DNA of 64,000 nt, taken from Acanthacorydalis orientalis (lineage: Eukaryota > Arthropoda > Insecta > Megaloptera > Corydalidae). Below the pieces are notes generated by a model that worked only from the letters and a program-made list of their open reading frames with translations, ran no database searches and was not told where the DNA came from. Position numbers and translations under genes: made by a program. This document shows, in pieces, positions 13,160 through 24,913 of the stretch. Where the stretch lies: the NCBI GenBank assembly GCA_034766995.1, contig CM068313.1:53082275-53146274 (forward strand). Direction: 5' to 3'. Positions within the stretch are counted from its first letter, which is position 1, and each line of letters starts with the position of its first letter.

Positions 13160-13732
13160 TCAGACAAAAACCGCAATTATTTTCCTATCAACCTAATACT
13201 TTACTTCAATGTCTTCATTTTTCACGTTATCAAGATTTGATTCATTATTAACACGTTCACTGTTGGCTTTTTATATGCGGAAATTTCGTTACTCGGTGAT
13301 ACATTTTGCAGTCGCTCAGGCGGCAGCAACCGATCTACAACGCATTTATGATAACTGATTTTACTCCATTTTTTTGTTTTTCGAAAAACTGCGTAGTTGA
13401 AGAGGTACTGTTTACCACGATCTACACCTTTCATGCATTTATTATATTCTACCACACATGACGGCTTGTTTCGTTCCTTTTAGAATTTGTAACATCAACT
13501 GTATTTTCAGAATGTGAAGAGAGCATTGAAGATGAAGAATTTCGCGGGCGTTCTTCAGTTCATAACGATCAACTGAAGATATTTGTTAAATCAGAATCTC
13601 ACACAATAATTCGAGAGCTTGCACAAAAGTCACACGTTTGTCATCCTACAGTTTTCGACCAGTTGAAAGGAGAAAATCAAAAAATATTGACAAATGAGTG
13701 CATATACCGAAATTATTTTTCTGTCAACGTAA
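13160..13732. mobile_element. mariner fragments bracketing a piggyBac piece
   Basis: A mariner right terminus (AACCGCAATTATTTTCCTAT region, about 13166-13195) precedes a piggyBac fragment. A plus-strand mariner helix-turn-helix piece (FRGRSSVHNDQLKIFVKSES, about 13535-13600) then ends in a mariner terminus at about 13732. Confidence 0.6.
13222..13455 (-). pseudogene. piggyBac transposase C-terminal fragment
   Basis: The 77-residue minus-strand frame reads YNKCMKGVDRGKQYLFNYAV and then FRKTKKWSK. This matches the conserved YN..MGGVDR.DQYL.YY...RKTKKW block of PGBD4-type piggyBac transposases. It has no termini of its own in view. Confidence 0.75.
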
Positions 13733-14011
13733 TAATTACATAGCCTTTTAACAGAAATCATGGAAAATGAATAGCTTTGTCAATTGAAAGTACTCCTTTT
13801 ATACTCTAGTAAAGATTTTTTCAATTACAGAGTTTATTCATTGAAAATATTCAAGATAAATATCTCTATTGATACTCATCATAATTTTTATTTGCTAATA
13901 CTTTTGAGTTCATATTTAGATATAAGTAATGATTGGAATAAGTATAAGTATTAAAAGAGTTAAGTCTGTTCATTCACTCTGTAAACTCATATTACAAATC
14001 ATATAATGAAT

Positions 14012-15763
14012 ACAGGGTGGATATGTGTCGCAAAAAAAACGAAGGGATTTAAATAGTCGATAATTTGTTTAAGTGTTCATTTTTCCCTTCTTTTCAGAAT
14101 TTTATGAATAAAACTTAAGGAATTTATCATGAAAAGTTACACGATTGAACAACGTACCAAAATAATTGAATCTTATTTCGAAAATCAGCGTTCAATTAAT
14201 AATTAACCGAGGAAAATATTCAACATGTAGAGGAGAGTATTGAGCAAAGTATTCAAACGGCAATCAGAAGACATTCAATCCAACTTGGAATATTTCGGTC
14301 ACTGCAAAGAATTTTCGCTGTATTAAAAATGTGTCTATAAAAGTGTAGCCTGTCCAAGAGCTAAAACTAACATATTATCACCATCGCCTTGATAATGCAA
14401 TTCGTTTTCGTCGTCAAACAGACGAAAATAATGAAGTTATTCATAATTTTATTATGAGAGACGAAGCTCATTTCCTTGATAAATAGCTTCGTGAACGTAC
14501 TAAACTGTAGAATATGTGATAAACTACAGAGAATCCAAGAGTATTTCATCACCGACAATTATATCCACTTAAGTGTACTGTTTGTCGCGGATTAACGTCC
14601 GAAAGAATTCTTTTTCAATGGCACTACATCCCAAATCTGTCCTTGCCCTCCTCAATTTTCTACTTCCAGATATCCCTCTACCTGGCAGTTTTTCTCCAGT
14701 TCCTTACTCTTAAAAATTCTACTACATCCTTCTCTATATTGTCTACCATCTGAGTCTTGGTTTTCCAACAGACTTTTTCTCTCCTTGATGTCCATTCAAA
14801 ATCCTTTTCGGTAATATTTAATCCGACATCCGCTTAGTGTGACCTACTCATCGTAGGCGGAGCATTTTTATAAAAACTAATATTTTACTTCCTTATAGAC
14901 TTCATATAATTTGAAGTTATAACATATTCTCCATATACCTCCATCGTTAACTGGCCCAAATATCCTTTTCAACGTTCTTCTTTCGACAGTGTCCAACATT
15001 TCTGCTGTCTTAGCTGGCATGATCCACGCTTCACCTCCATAATATATGACAGTACGGATGAGGGTTTTATATAGTCGGATTTTGGTCTTCCTATGCAGAT
15101 TTGTGGATTTCATTATGGGCAAGAGCGCGAAATATATTCTTTTGCTGCTACTATTCGTTTTTGAACTTCTAGAGATTTCTCATTTTGTCTGAAAGGGTTT
15201 TAAACCCCTTATTTCTTTGAAAATGAAGACAGTACTGCCGTAACTATAAATAGTGTTCAATACCTTACGATAATAGAATTATTTTCAAGGACAGCTGTTG
15301 ATAATCATCCACAGATGTAGAGTTCCAACAAGATGGAGCTACAGCGCAGAGAGAAAAGACTGAAGGAACTTTTACTGGACATTTTTGGCGAACGCATAAT
15401 TTCAAGAAACATCGGTTTTAATTGTCCTGCACGTTCGTCTGATTTGAACGGTTCCGATTTTATTTTTTGGGGCTACTGAAAAGAAGATGTATACATTAAT
15501 AAATGAGAAATAATTTTGCAGCTCAAGAACAATATACGAGAAGAAATTCAAGCATTGTTTCCAGAAATCCTGAGACAAGTGTTAGAAAATGCTTTAGAAA
15601 GAGCTCGACTTTTGAAACCGAAAATGGCCATCACTTATGTAGTTTCATTTTTTATGTGTAATTAGGAAAAATTCAATATCCACTAGATTTTGAGAATATA
15701 AAAAAAACATTACAAAAAAGAAATTAATGTTTTAGACTCTTTCGTTCTTTTTGCGCCACCCTA
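14012..15763 (+). mobile_element. mariner-like DDE element, interrupted
   Basis: The ends are inverted: CAGGGTGG plus CGCAAAAAAAACGAA on the left, and GGGTGGCGCAAAAAGAACGAA in reverse complement on the right. Plus-strand remnants read MKSYTIEQRTKIIESYFENQ (DUF4817-like helix-turn-helix), RRHSIQLGI, MRDEAHF and NPRVFHHRQLYPLKC (first catalytic region). After the interruption come FENEDSTAVTINSVQYL and EEIQALFPEILRQVLENALE. The second Asp region is decayed. Confidence 0.7.
14617..15213 (-). mobile_element. RTE-like non-LTR retrotransposon fragment
   Basis: The minus strand encodes TKIRLYKTLIRTVIYYGGEA and TVERRTLKRIFGPVNDGGIW, followed by RICYNFKLYEVYKEV, the region beyond the reverse transcriptase in RTE-like ORF2. 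It interrupts the transposase of the surrounding mariner-like element between RILF and FENED, so it inserted later. Confidence 0.75.
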
Positions 15764-16009
15764 TATAAAGCTTGTATCAGTGTGTGTGAATATTTTTTTA
15801 ATACGATTTCGTAAATCATATCGTTTTATATTCGAGACTAATTCCTTGTCGTTTAGAATTGTTTCGGTTAATTTTCAACTGCTCTTACGGATCTGATGCC
15901 ATGTAATAATCGTACAAAAATGTTCATATAACAATTTAATTCACTTTATAATACGATAAAAACATAACAATTGAATTGTCTGAATAAGAAAAAATATGTT
16001 TTGTTACAG

Positions 16010-16051
16010 ATTCGCATGAAACAGTAAGAGTTAAAAGGCAGCACGGAGACG
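16010..16051 (+). CDS. candidate 42-nt upstream exon of the giant gene
   Basis: A strong acceptor (TTTGTTACAG ending at 16009) and a consensus donor (GTAAGT at 16052) bracket 42 nt open in one frame, SHETVRVKRQHGD. It ends in phase 1 with a G. The main exon after the acceptor at 26570 starts in phase 1 with AT, so splicing makes GAT and continues DVTTVLLVDN. The RVKR sequence is furin-like and resembles the RSKR and RNKR sites inside the main exon. Support comes only from splice sites, phase and motif. The intron would be 10.5 kb. Confidence 0.4.
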
Positions 16052-16735
16052 GTAAGTGGAACATGTCTATAAACGGATTATTTTATCATGCACAGCATGG
16101 CTAATGTACAATGCACATACATTTCGTTTCTGAACAGACATCTGTCAAATTCTGCATGCAATTATTCGCAGCATGTGTTCGTTACATATTTTTTTATGTT
16201 ATCCATCCAATGTACAATATGAAAAATGTACATAAATTCGACATTTAAAAGTACGTCTACATTGAACGTAGATTTTTTACATCTGATCGCCACTTTCTCG
16301 AATGCATTAGTTTCATTAACGTTTTAGCCATTTTTTTATAAAGACATCAATAATCATATATATATATATATATAAATCTATTAATGTCTCATTCTTATTA
16401 TATGCTATTATTTTTAAAATAAAGAGGAAAATTCATAACCAAAATTAAAAAAAATAATAATCGATATTTACATTCCGCAATATAAAAATTAAAAAAGTCA
16501 ATAAATGTATAAAATTAATAATAGAATTTTATTTTAAAAAAATGACAAAACTATTTTTTCAAACATCTCAAGTTCTAATATTCGATTTTTTAGGGAAAGT
16601 TCGTGCCGATATTTCCATTATGTAAATAAACCTCGTTCCTTAATATTTAATTAAATCTAAATGTATTTAATATAAAATCAATTATTTTCAATCCCTACAA
16701 ATTTTAAAGGCTAATTGTGTGTTAGATGTTTCTGC
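16052..16735. other. AT-rich spacer, nothing recognised
   Basis: Apart from a short (TA)n run at about 16358-16374, no structure that I can support. Confidence 0.4.
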
Positions 16736-16739
16736 GACC

Positions 16740-17500
16740 AGTTTCGAGTTTCTTTTTCAGATAGATTTTGAACTTCAGTTCATAATCTACTCGAAAATGA
16801 TGAAACTTGATGAAAAACAGTACCCTTTCGATTAGCCAATTTTGGAAGATTTTGATTGATTGCCGTCTTTAAATGTTACAATTTAGCACAATACTTCTCC
16901 GAATTTATCATTTGATTATTTGGGAGAAGCTCGTAATGCACAACACTTTTCCAATCCCACCAGATACACATCATCACCTTCAGATAAAGACCTGCTTTTG
17001 GATTTGCTAACAGAACCTCATTTTGTTTCCCTACAACCGTTTTCGATCCATATTATTGAATACGATCCATTTGTCAACACCTGTGATTATCGTTTCAGAA
17101 ACGAGTCGTTTTGGTTTGTTTTAAGGAGCGAATCACTGATAGAAATGCATTCCATTAAATTTCTTTCAGTTAAATTATGTGGCACTCAAATATCGTAGCG
17201 ATTCATATATCCAAGTGTCTCCAAATGGCTCACAACACTCGTTGAGACACCTTCAGTATTTCTGTGATAATTTTCAATAAGTGTTGAAATTAACTGCAGG
17301 CGTACCGGAACGTTCTCGATCCTCTAGGTCGAATTTTCCATCTCTGAACATAGAAAACTACTTTTGAACAGTACTTCCAACTACGGCACCTCTCCACAAA
17401 CGGCGGATATCTTTTTTACTGTCTCTGCAACGTTTTTTCCTTTTCGGAAATAAAATAGCTTCAAATGATGAAAACTCGCTTTATATTTCTTCATTTTAGA
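16740..17500 (-). pseudogene. mariner transposase relic
   Basis: Minus-strand translation gives DGKFDLEDRERSGTPAV and CCEPFGDTWIYESLRYL, then DKWIVFNNMDRKRL (first catalytic Asp region) and LKAGLYLK-like sequence near 16990. Many stops and frameshifts are present, and the region after the second Asp is lost. Confidence 0.6.
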
Positions 17501-17829
17501 TTTTAAATTAAACAGTTTTAAAATTTAAACAATTGTACAAAAATAGCCGAGAGAGAAACGTTGAAATGCCACCTGTCAAAATAACACATATACAGTCATA
17601 TCATATAATCGAGCTGCGCGCGAAACTGCAATTAATTACATCTTTTAGAAAACGCTACGAACTTTTGTTCCAACCTATACATAACAAAAAAATAGAGATT
17701 AAGCCAGTACTTTTTGTTACGGACCTTCTTTAAGCCATACAATTACAACAGATTTTTTTGATGTCACGTCGATTTTTAACAGTTTTATTGAATGATAAAA
17801 ATTCGGTTTTTAAAACTCTCGGTGCAGTA

Positions 17830-18945
17830 AACACAATTTCCCGTTGATATTTCTCATGAAAAGTAGTATTTATAAGGGAATAGAATTATTTTTAATTTGT
17901 TGAACATGAAAGTCAATCCTTACACTAGCGATTGATATCAATAGAACATGTGTATTACAACAAAATAAAGAAGTATAATTAAAAATATCACACTTCTTCC
18001 TCACAGCAAACGTTTGAAGATCAGTAAATTGACATTTATTGAAGAACGCATGCGTGCCAGAGTTGTGGTTGGTTTTGAAATATAAGAGAGAATTAAAGCA
18101 AGATTTTTTTTGTTTATATCATTATTTTTTTAAATTCATTTGTGATAGTATCGAATAATAGAAGACAACAATGTTATCATAATGTTATTGTATTCAAATA
18201 TAATAGATTAAAACTGGCAATATTTGTATTTTTTATCTTGTATGCAGTGGGTATACGTACATTATTTTGAAATTTTTTATTATTTAACTCTCCCGTTCCG
18301 GTTCAGTAAATTTATAAGTTGATCGGGTGTTTTTATTTGCAAATATCCTTCTGTCAGTTACTCACAGAATACTGATATTCTTTATTGCCCCCTATTATTT
18401 AATACTATCACTAATAATAAAATAATGATAAAAACCATAAATATTGCTTTAAGTCTCTCTTTTATTTCAAAACCAACCTCAACCTTACTAGTTATTGCAG
18501 TAGTAGGTGTCTGATGTAGGGCCCTTTATATACATGAGCATCAAGAGTAAACGCTTATGGTTTGCGTTTCGCAAAACTTTGGAATTGTTGCTGTGTTGCG
18601 GAGATTATTACTAAGTAGTGGAGCAATTTTCGATAATTTCCAAGGAGATCACCTCTTGGTGGAGGATCAACGGAGCTCCAGGATGCCACCGAAGGTAACC
18701 TCTTACTAGCCCGTTAACCTTGGTTCGTATATGTTGTTCAATAAATGTCAGTTGACTGATCATCAAACGTTTGCCGTGAAGAAGTAGTGCGATATTTTTA
18801 TTATTTTTTTTTATTTTCTTGACATACACATATTATATTGATACTAATCGGTGGTGTAAGGATTGATTTCGATTTTCAACTAATTAAAAATCATTCTATT
18901 CTACCATAAATAGTAACTTTCATGAGAAATATTATCGATAACTTG
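17830..18945. repeat. long diverged inverted repeat
   Basis: The left arm (about 17830-18055) and right arm (about 18720-18945) are reverse complements over about 225 nt at roughly 75-80% identity by eye. Shared landmarks include CAAACGTTTG, TCAATAAATGTCA and TGTAAGGATTGA. The spacer of about 660 bp holds no recognised coding sequence. It may be a foldback transposon or an inverted duplication. Confidence 0.7.
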
Positions 18946-19542
18946 TTTTTCTGCACCATCATGGAGAGATTTAAAATGGTGCCGGGCTAGAAGAGTTAAC
19001 CAACTATACGGATAAATAATCTGAGTAAAAAAATTATTAGAAAAGTTTATATAAATTAACATTACAAAATATAATGTTAAAATGTGTAACAATTTCTCTA
19101 CTCTAAAGCTTCATTGAATACAATATTTTGAATAAATTTTACATATGCAGAATAATTATCAGTTTTACAGTGAAATCATATATGACTGATATCATCCAAT
19201 CAGAGAACGAACAAAAGTCTCGAGAACAGCATCACTGTTTTATTTTTATAGTATTGAAAGATTTTAATTGAATTTAACATCAATATAATACTACAAATAG
19301 CTTTATAGAAATTGCTAAATGCATAATGTCTTCATATTACGCTAATTAAATACTTAATCATTTTATTAAACGTATTAAGATCCGAAATATTCAAACTGAA
19401 ATACGTCTGTGACTAAAATTGAATCCTTTTTAATTATGCAAATAATTTAGAAAATGATTTGAGATGAGATAACTTTAATTCATTAAAATATTTCAAATAA
19501 AGAAAATAAATAAATTATATAAAAATTAAATTATAATGAATA
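18946..19542. other. AT-rich spacer with a dispersed repeat piece
   Basis: The stretch 19185-19250 (CCAATCAGAGAACGAACAAA region) recurs inverted at 12895-12965. Nothing else was recognised. Confidence 0.45.
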
Positions 19543-19570
19543 ATAATATTTAAAAATAGGCACGAACTTT

Positions 19571-19628
<58 letters not shown>

Positions 19629-19860
19629 TTTCCAAATTATCAGTGTGGTAGAAAAATAATTGTGGTTTATGCACCCATTTGTCAAGCTTTTTTGATTTTC
19701 CTAGCAGTTTTAAGTGGGCCAGAACTGTTGGATGACTAACGCCTAACATTTGTGCAAATTCTCGAATTGTTGTGTGTAATTCTGATTCAACTAACATCTT
19801 CAGTTAGTCATTATGAACTAAAAAAGGTTGCTCGCGAAAAAAATGCACTTGAAAATGATA
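19543..19860 (-). mobile_element. mariner deletion derivative, duplication copy 1
   Basis: AATATTTAAAAATAGGCACG, a (TA)n tract (19575-19625) and a mariner left end are followed on the minus strand by helix-turn-helix residues (REFAQMLGVSHPTVLAHLKL, 19700-19760). The same order of parts recurs at 21102-21842, so this is one copy of a tandem segmental duplication. Confidence 0.7.
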
Positions 19861-19865
19861 CTGAA

Positions 19866-21099
19866 TCAGTGCAAAAGTTCGTATACGATTTGAAATTAAA
19901 ACTCAGGCAATTATTTTACGCAGAAAATGCCTTTATTGATAAATTATGTATTTACCATCGTTTTCGGCAATCATTTTCCAATGCTGAGGGAGCTGATGGA
20001 TTTCTCGTTCGTAAAAGCAGCGCGGTTTGTCGATAAAAAAGGTTGCGAGGTAGTTTTTGACTGCCTCCACGGTGTCAATTTTTTTGCCGTTTAAACTGTT
20101 CTGCAGCGATTGCAACAAATGATAATCCAAAGGTGCAATGTCCAGAGAATATGGTGGATGCGATATGATATCCCATTTCAACTGGTTCAGTTTTTGCAGA
20201 GTCAGTTTTGCTATATGTGATTTTGCGTTGTCGTTGTGGAAGATGACCCCCTTCCGATTGATCAAAATCGGACTCTTTTCTTTAATTGCTGCGTTTATTA
20301 TAGTTAGTTGTTGACAGTACTCCTTAGCAATCGTTTTACTCCATGGGAGCAGCTCAAAATAAACAGCTCCTTTGTAATCCCACCAACCACACAGCAACAC
20401 CTTCGTCGGATGCAAGCCAGCTTTGGCGACTAGTTCTGCCCCTTTATTCGCTTGTTTCCACGTTCGTCTGCATCGGACGTTATTGTACAGGATCCATTTC
20501 TCGTCATCATTCACGAACCGATCCAAAAAATACTCTCTGTTGAGGCGTCCTAGCAAAGAAACTACCGAAGAGATGCGATCAAACTTGTTTTTTTTTTCAA
20601 ACAACGAGCTTGATCGAGCTTCAACGTCAACCCTAGCTTTTTCAAATCTCAAATGCAGTCATATGTCAACGATGTGTCTCGGTAACTTCTTCTGTCTAAA
20701 TTTGTGAGTTATTATCAACTAAAGCGCGCACAACATCGTCGTGAAGGGTTGTTCTTCGAGGTTAAAATGACTAAGTCGAAATTTAGCAATCAATTTCTTC
20801 ACAGTTGGAAGTGATGGTGCATGGTCCAAATAAATCTCCTGAATAGTGTTCGTTGCCGCGCTAACGGTTACTCCTTTCCGAAACTCGTACAACATAATGT
20901 GACTAAAGTGTATCTCTTTTCGTTGTCCATTTTCAAAAATTTTGCTCGCACACAAATCGAAACACATGCGTCTGATTCTCAAATAATAGCTGTAACTGTC
21001 ACCCTTCAAACGATATATAACATGAATACATTTCAATCACGAGCACCGCCATGCAACATTAACATCACCTATTGAATCGTATACGAACTTTTGCACTGA
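19866..21099 (-). mobile_element. near-complete mariner element
   Basis: Perfect 25-bp inverted termini (TCAGTGCAAAAGTTCGTATA...) at 19866-19890 and 21075-21099 bound 1,234 bp, the usual mariner size. The transposase is on the minus strand in two pieces: 21036-20719 holds the N-terminal helix-turn-helix (HIMLYEFRKGVTVSAATNTI) and 20652-19933 holds the catalytic part. A frameshift or stop between them inactivates it. It sits between the two copies of the local duplication. Confidence 0.85.
19933..20652 (-). pseudogene. mariner transposase catalytic part
   Basis: The frame of 239 residues has NDDEKWILYNN (first Asp), VIFHNDNAKSHIA (second Asp) and HPPYSLDIAPLDYHLL (third Asp, D34D spacing). 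The usual SPDLSP is altered to SLDIAP. The C-terminus is complete. The N-terminal DNA-binding half lies upstream at 21036-20719 in another frame, so the protein is probably not made whole. Confidence 0.85.
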
Positions 21100-21101
21100 T
21101 C

Positions 21102-21171
21102 CAATATTTAAAAATAGGCACGAAATTTAAATATATAAATATATATATATAATATATATATATATATATGT

Positions 21172-21263
<92 letters not shown>

Positions 21264-21842
21264 TCTTTCCTATTTATTAGGTTGGTGGAAAAACAATTGT
21301 GGTTTATAACCTACAAATTCATATACATTTTTTTTTGATTTTCTTTGCTGTTTCAAGTAGTGCAGAATTGTTGGATGACTAACATCTAACTTTTGTCCAA
21401 GCTCTTGAATTGTTGTGCATGGTTCTGATTCAACTACCGCCTTCAGTTGGTCGTTATGAACTGAAGAAGGATGCTCGCAACATTCCTCATCTTCAAAGCT
21501 CTCGTCCCCAGCACGAAATTTTTGGAGCCACCATTGCACCATACGCTCCTTAACAGTACCTACATCAAAAGCATTGTTTAGTTTACGAGCCGTTTCTGCT
21601 GTTTTACCACCCGTTTTGAACTCATACTAAAAAAATGCTCTTATTCACTTCTTTTCCATCTTTAATTCAATATTGCAATTTGATGCAAATAATGAAACCA
21701 AAGTCGATGTTATCAAAATACAAACCGAAAAAATACACTTTAAAATGATATTAATATGAACACTATGAAATGACTTTCATTGAAAAAAAATAAGATTAGA
21801 ATTCAGAAAACAAAAACAGCAATTATTTTCCTACCAACCTAT
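21102..21842 (-). mobile_element. mariner deletion derivative, duplication copy 2
   Basis: It repeats the order of 19543-19860: AATATTTAAAAATAGGCACG, (TA)n (21130-21255), then the mariner left terminus at 21277 and right terminus ending at about 21842. The 90-residue minus-strand frame 21270-21542 (MVQWWLQKFRAGDESFEDEE, then TTIQELGQKLDVSHPTILHY) keeps an almost intact helix-turn-helix domain but no catalytic part. Confidence 0.75.
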
Positions 21843-21844
21843 TA

Positions 21845-22724
21845 ACTTCCATATGAATGATCAATAAATTACAAATGTTCAGAATTAAAATTTGTCACGC
21901 GTGTACTAACAGAATTTTTCTTCTGAAAAATATCCGTCTAATGAATTATTCAGGATGTTCGGCAAGTTTTTCTTGTATAAACTGTAATTATTACCCAATT
22001 AATTGTCTATAAAATAAGACACAACTGTGTAAATCGTGAAAATACTGGAATGTAAGTAAATAAAAATGTAAAACTGATTCATACTCCATAAATAATTTTA
22101 TTACAATTTATGTTCGAGCATTCGGTACAAAGATATAAAAATCATGGACGATTCGCATGACTGTCGCGTACGCAAACTAAATATTTTTTCACAAACACGT
22201 AAATATGTTTACGTCCTAGGAATACAAACGATTTTTTTATCCATACATTTTCTGTAAATGATTCACGAAACCATACGAATACATTTGAAGAAATGCCAAG
22301 GACAGTATTGGCTATTTAAGTGGCATGATTAAATAATTTCGAGATGTTTACAATAAATTTGCAAACGATCAATTAAATAATCGTTATTGGAAATGCGATG
22401 ATGATATAAGGCGTGTTTGAGAATATTTTAATCGCTTGAGAAATACAATACACGTTTGACGTTTATTATTTTGTAGGGAAAAAAGAGCCTAATTGTATTG
22501 ATATTTCATGTCGAGACCGAAACGATTATTTCATAAATAAAACACCAAGTTCCTTTATTTATATTGTTTTGTACTGTGTGAACAATCAATATAATTGTTT
22601 TATACTTTAATAAAAGGTACTTCCAACTAATTACTGTTTGTAAATACGGAATCAAAATGTTTTCAATCAACAACGTTTATAACAACAAAATGTATCGATT
22701 TTTCTTCGAATCTTCCTCTTAATA

Positions 22725-22735
<11 letters not shown>
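21845..22735. other. AT-rich spacer, nothing recognised
   Basis: No gene, terminal repeat or transposase residue was seen. Confidence 0.4.
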
Positions 22736-22821
<86 letters not shown>

Positions 22822-22912
22822 GTGTATATATATGTATATATATATGTATATGTATACATATACATATATATTTATGTATGTATATATATATATATATATA
22901 TATTTATGTATG

Positions 22913-22947
<35 letters not shown>

Positions 22948-23100
22948 GTATGTATGTACATATATATATACACATATATATATATATATATTTATGTATG
23001 TATATATATATATATATATGTATATGTATACATAGATATATATATTTATGTATGTATATATATATATATATATATACATATATTCATATATGTATCCATA
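22736..23100. repeat. compound TA/TATG/TTTATG microsatellite
   Basis: About 365 bp of TA repeats are interspersed with TTTATGTATG and TATATG variants that recur every 40-60 bp, giving a higher-order periodicity. Overlapping Tyr-Ile open frames on both strands are artefacts. Confidence 0.95.
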
Positions 23101-23107
23101 TATAACA

Positions 23108-23957
23108 TAGGGTGATTCAATTTAAGCTTCAAAAAGGCTTAGGCTTTTTTTGCTTAAGAAAAAAGCAAAAATTTTAAAAAATCATGTTATTTTTTATTTA
23201 GTACTTTAATTTACAAGTCAACCCTTCTATAACGCGATTTATTCATACCGCGTTATATGACAACCGCGTAGAGTGAAACTCAGAAGTTAGTACCTATAAA
23301 TCAAGTTGATTCGTTCTGCATTCTCGGAGCACCGAGTTGTGATGAATAAGGTTATGAAAGAAACTTTTAGTGATAAAAAATATAGTAAGTCTGAATTTAT
23401 TTAAAACAAATCGTCAACTGAATTACTTTTAAAACAGATTACGCAGCCAGTGACAGCGACAGCGACAGTTCGGCGTCACTATTGGATAAAGAAAGTCACG
23501 TGAGCAAGCGACAGCCAATAATATCGTTGAGTCTGTGCAATCTGTTTTAAGCATTATTTTTGATACGAAACAGCAATGCTGCATCGTTTCTGCGTTTCTA
23601 ACGGAATCCCCTGATAACTAAGATTGAAAAATGATGATACAGATGCATGGAAAAAACAAGGGAATTCCTCATTAATTTCAACCGTAAAAGTGTAATAGAA
23701 AATTTCATGATATAGAGAGACTGCTTAAGCTAATTAAGTTGTATTATATAGAAACCGTATTATAAGAGTAGTGCATTTTTGGAAAGCTATCGCAATTTTT
23801 GCTCCGCGTTATATGGAACCCACTTTATGAGAGTACTGCATTATAGGAGGGTTTACTGTAATTCAGTACTAAAATAATAAATAAAAATTAACATGATTTT
23901 TTTAATTTTTGATTTTTTTCAATACTTTTATTTGGAAGCCTAAATTGAATCACCTGT
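23108..23957. mobile_element. palindromic MITE split by a second element
   Basis: The left arm (23108-23214, starting GGGTGATTCAATTTAAGCTT) and right arm (about 23863-23957, inverted CAGGTGATTCAATTTAGGCT) are reverse complements over about 100 nt, flanked by TA. The original element would have been an almost perfect palindrome of about 200 bp. Confidence 0.8.
23216..23862. mobile_element. Tigger-like nonautonomous insertion in the MITE
   Basis: The ends CAAGTCAACCCTTCTATAAC and, inverted, CAGTAAACCCTCCTATAATG are Tigger/jerky-type and are flanked by TA. It is inserted exactly at the centre of the palindromic MITE. The interior has no recognised transposase. Confidence 0.7.
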
Positions 23958-24397
23958 ATATATATATTTATTATTTTATTTTATTTTTTTATTTTATTTT
24001 ATTTTATATTACTATTTATTGTAAATGCTTCAGGTTTCATTAACATATTCAAAACGGAGTTTAAGAAAATATATGACACTATACAATCAATAACTCAAAA
24101 GTTTGAGTTAAGATAAAGGATATATTCTGAAAATTTATATAAAACAACATAATTAACAGGGGTACTAATCATGGTCAAATTAACCATTTATAGACTATTT
24201 CAAGATTAAAAGATTATGCTCTTTTAATTTTTCATTTTACTTTTATTTTATGTGAAATTTAATCATCTTTATATTTTAAAATTATCTTCTTTATTGTTCA
24301 TTTTTTAAAGAAAATATTTTATCTGAATTTAGAACACCGTAAATCATCAATTGTATTAAAATACCAAACTGAAATTATTATGTGAAAACATTATATT

Positions 24398-24685
24398 GGG
24401 TTGACCAACAAGTAATGTCGAATTTCTCGGTCAATATCTTGGTCAATTTTTTTTAATATAGAAATTTTTTTAAATAATTTATTGACCATTATGATCAATG
24501 ACATTTTGGAATCCTGTAGGCAGTTTCGTAATACTATTCTCCCAGAATTTGTTATTTTTCAGATAAAAATCTCGAAACATTTATTTCACAGGCCTGTAAA
24601 AATCAATTTGTTTCCCATTAAGACCATTTGCAAAGAATAAGACCATTTTATTACCATCCTGACATTTCCAAAAATGCTCACTAAT
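24398..24685 (-). mobile_element. mariner C-terminal fragment
   Basis: The terminus TTGGGTTGACCAACAAGTAA is followed on the minus strand by KFWENSITKLPTGFQNVIDH then NGQ and stop, the typical end of a mariner transposase. The rest of the element is missing. Confidence 0.65.
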
Positions 24686-24913
24686 ATTCCTCTAAATGCA
24701 TTATCTATTACCTTTTAGTGTAGCTCAATAGAAGTAAATTTTTATTGTTTCGTTTTTTTATGTAAATAAAAAAAATATTTTTAAGTTTTCTTATGAAATT
24801 GATTTATTTTATCATTTGATTTTGATTATCAAAATAATAGTTGAATACATTAGACCAATTTGTTAACTTTTTCATTATTTTTAGTTCAAGTGCATATAGG
24901 TTTTTGTGCTTAA

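Noticed and set aside
22774..23115. Open frames of about 100 residues on both strands made of alternating Tyr and Ile
   Set aside because: They are translations of TA microsatellites; the same holds for frames at 598-843, 1919-2182, 25297-25674 and 51708-52150.
23216..23862. Short sequences inside the Tigger-like insertion as exons
   Set aside because: No open frame with acceptable splice sites and no transposase residues.
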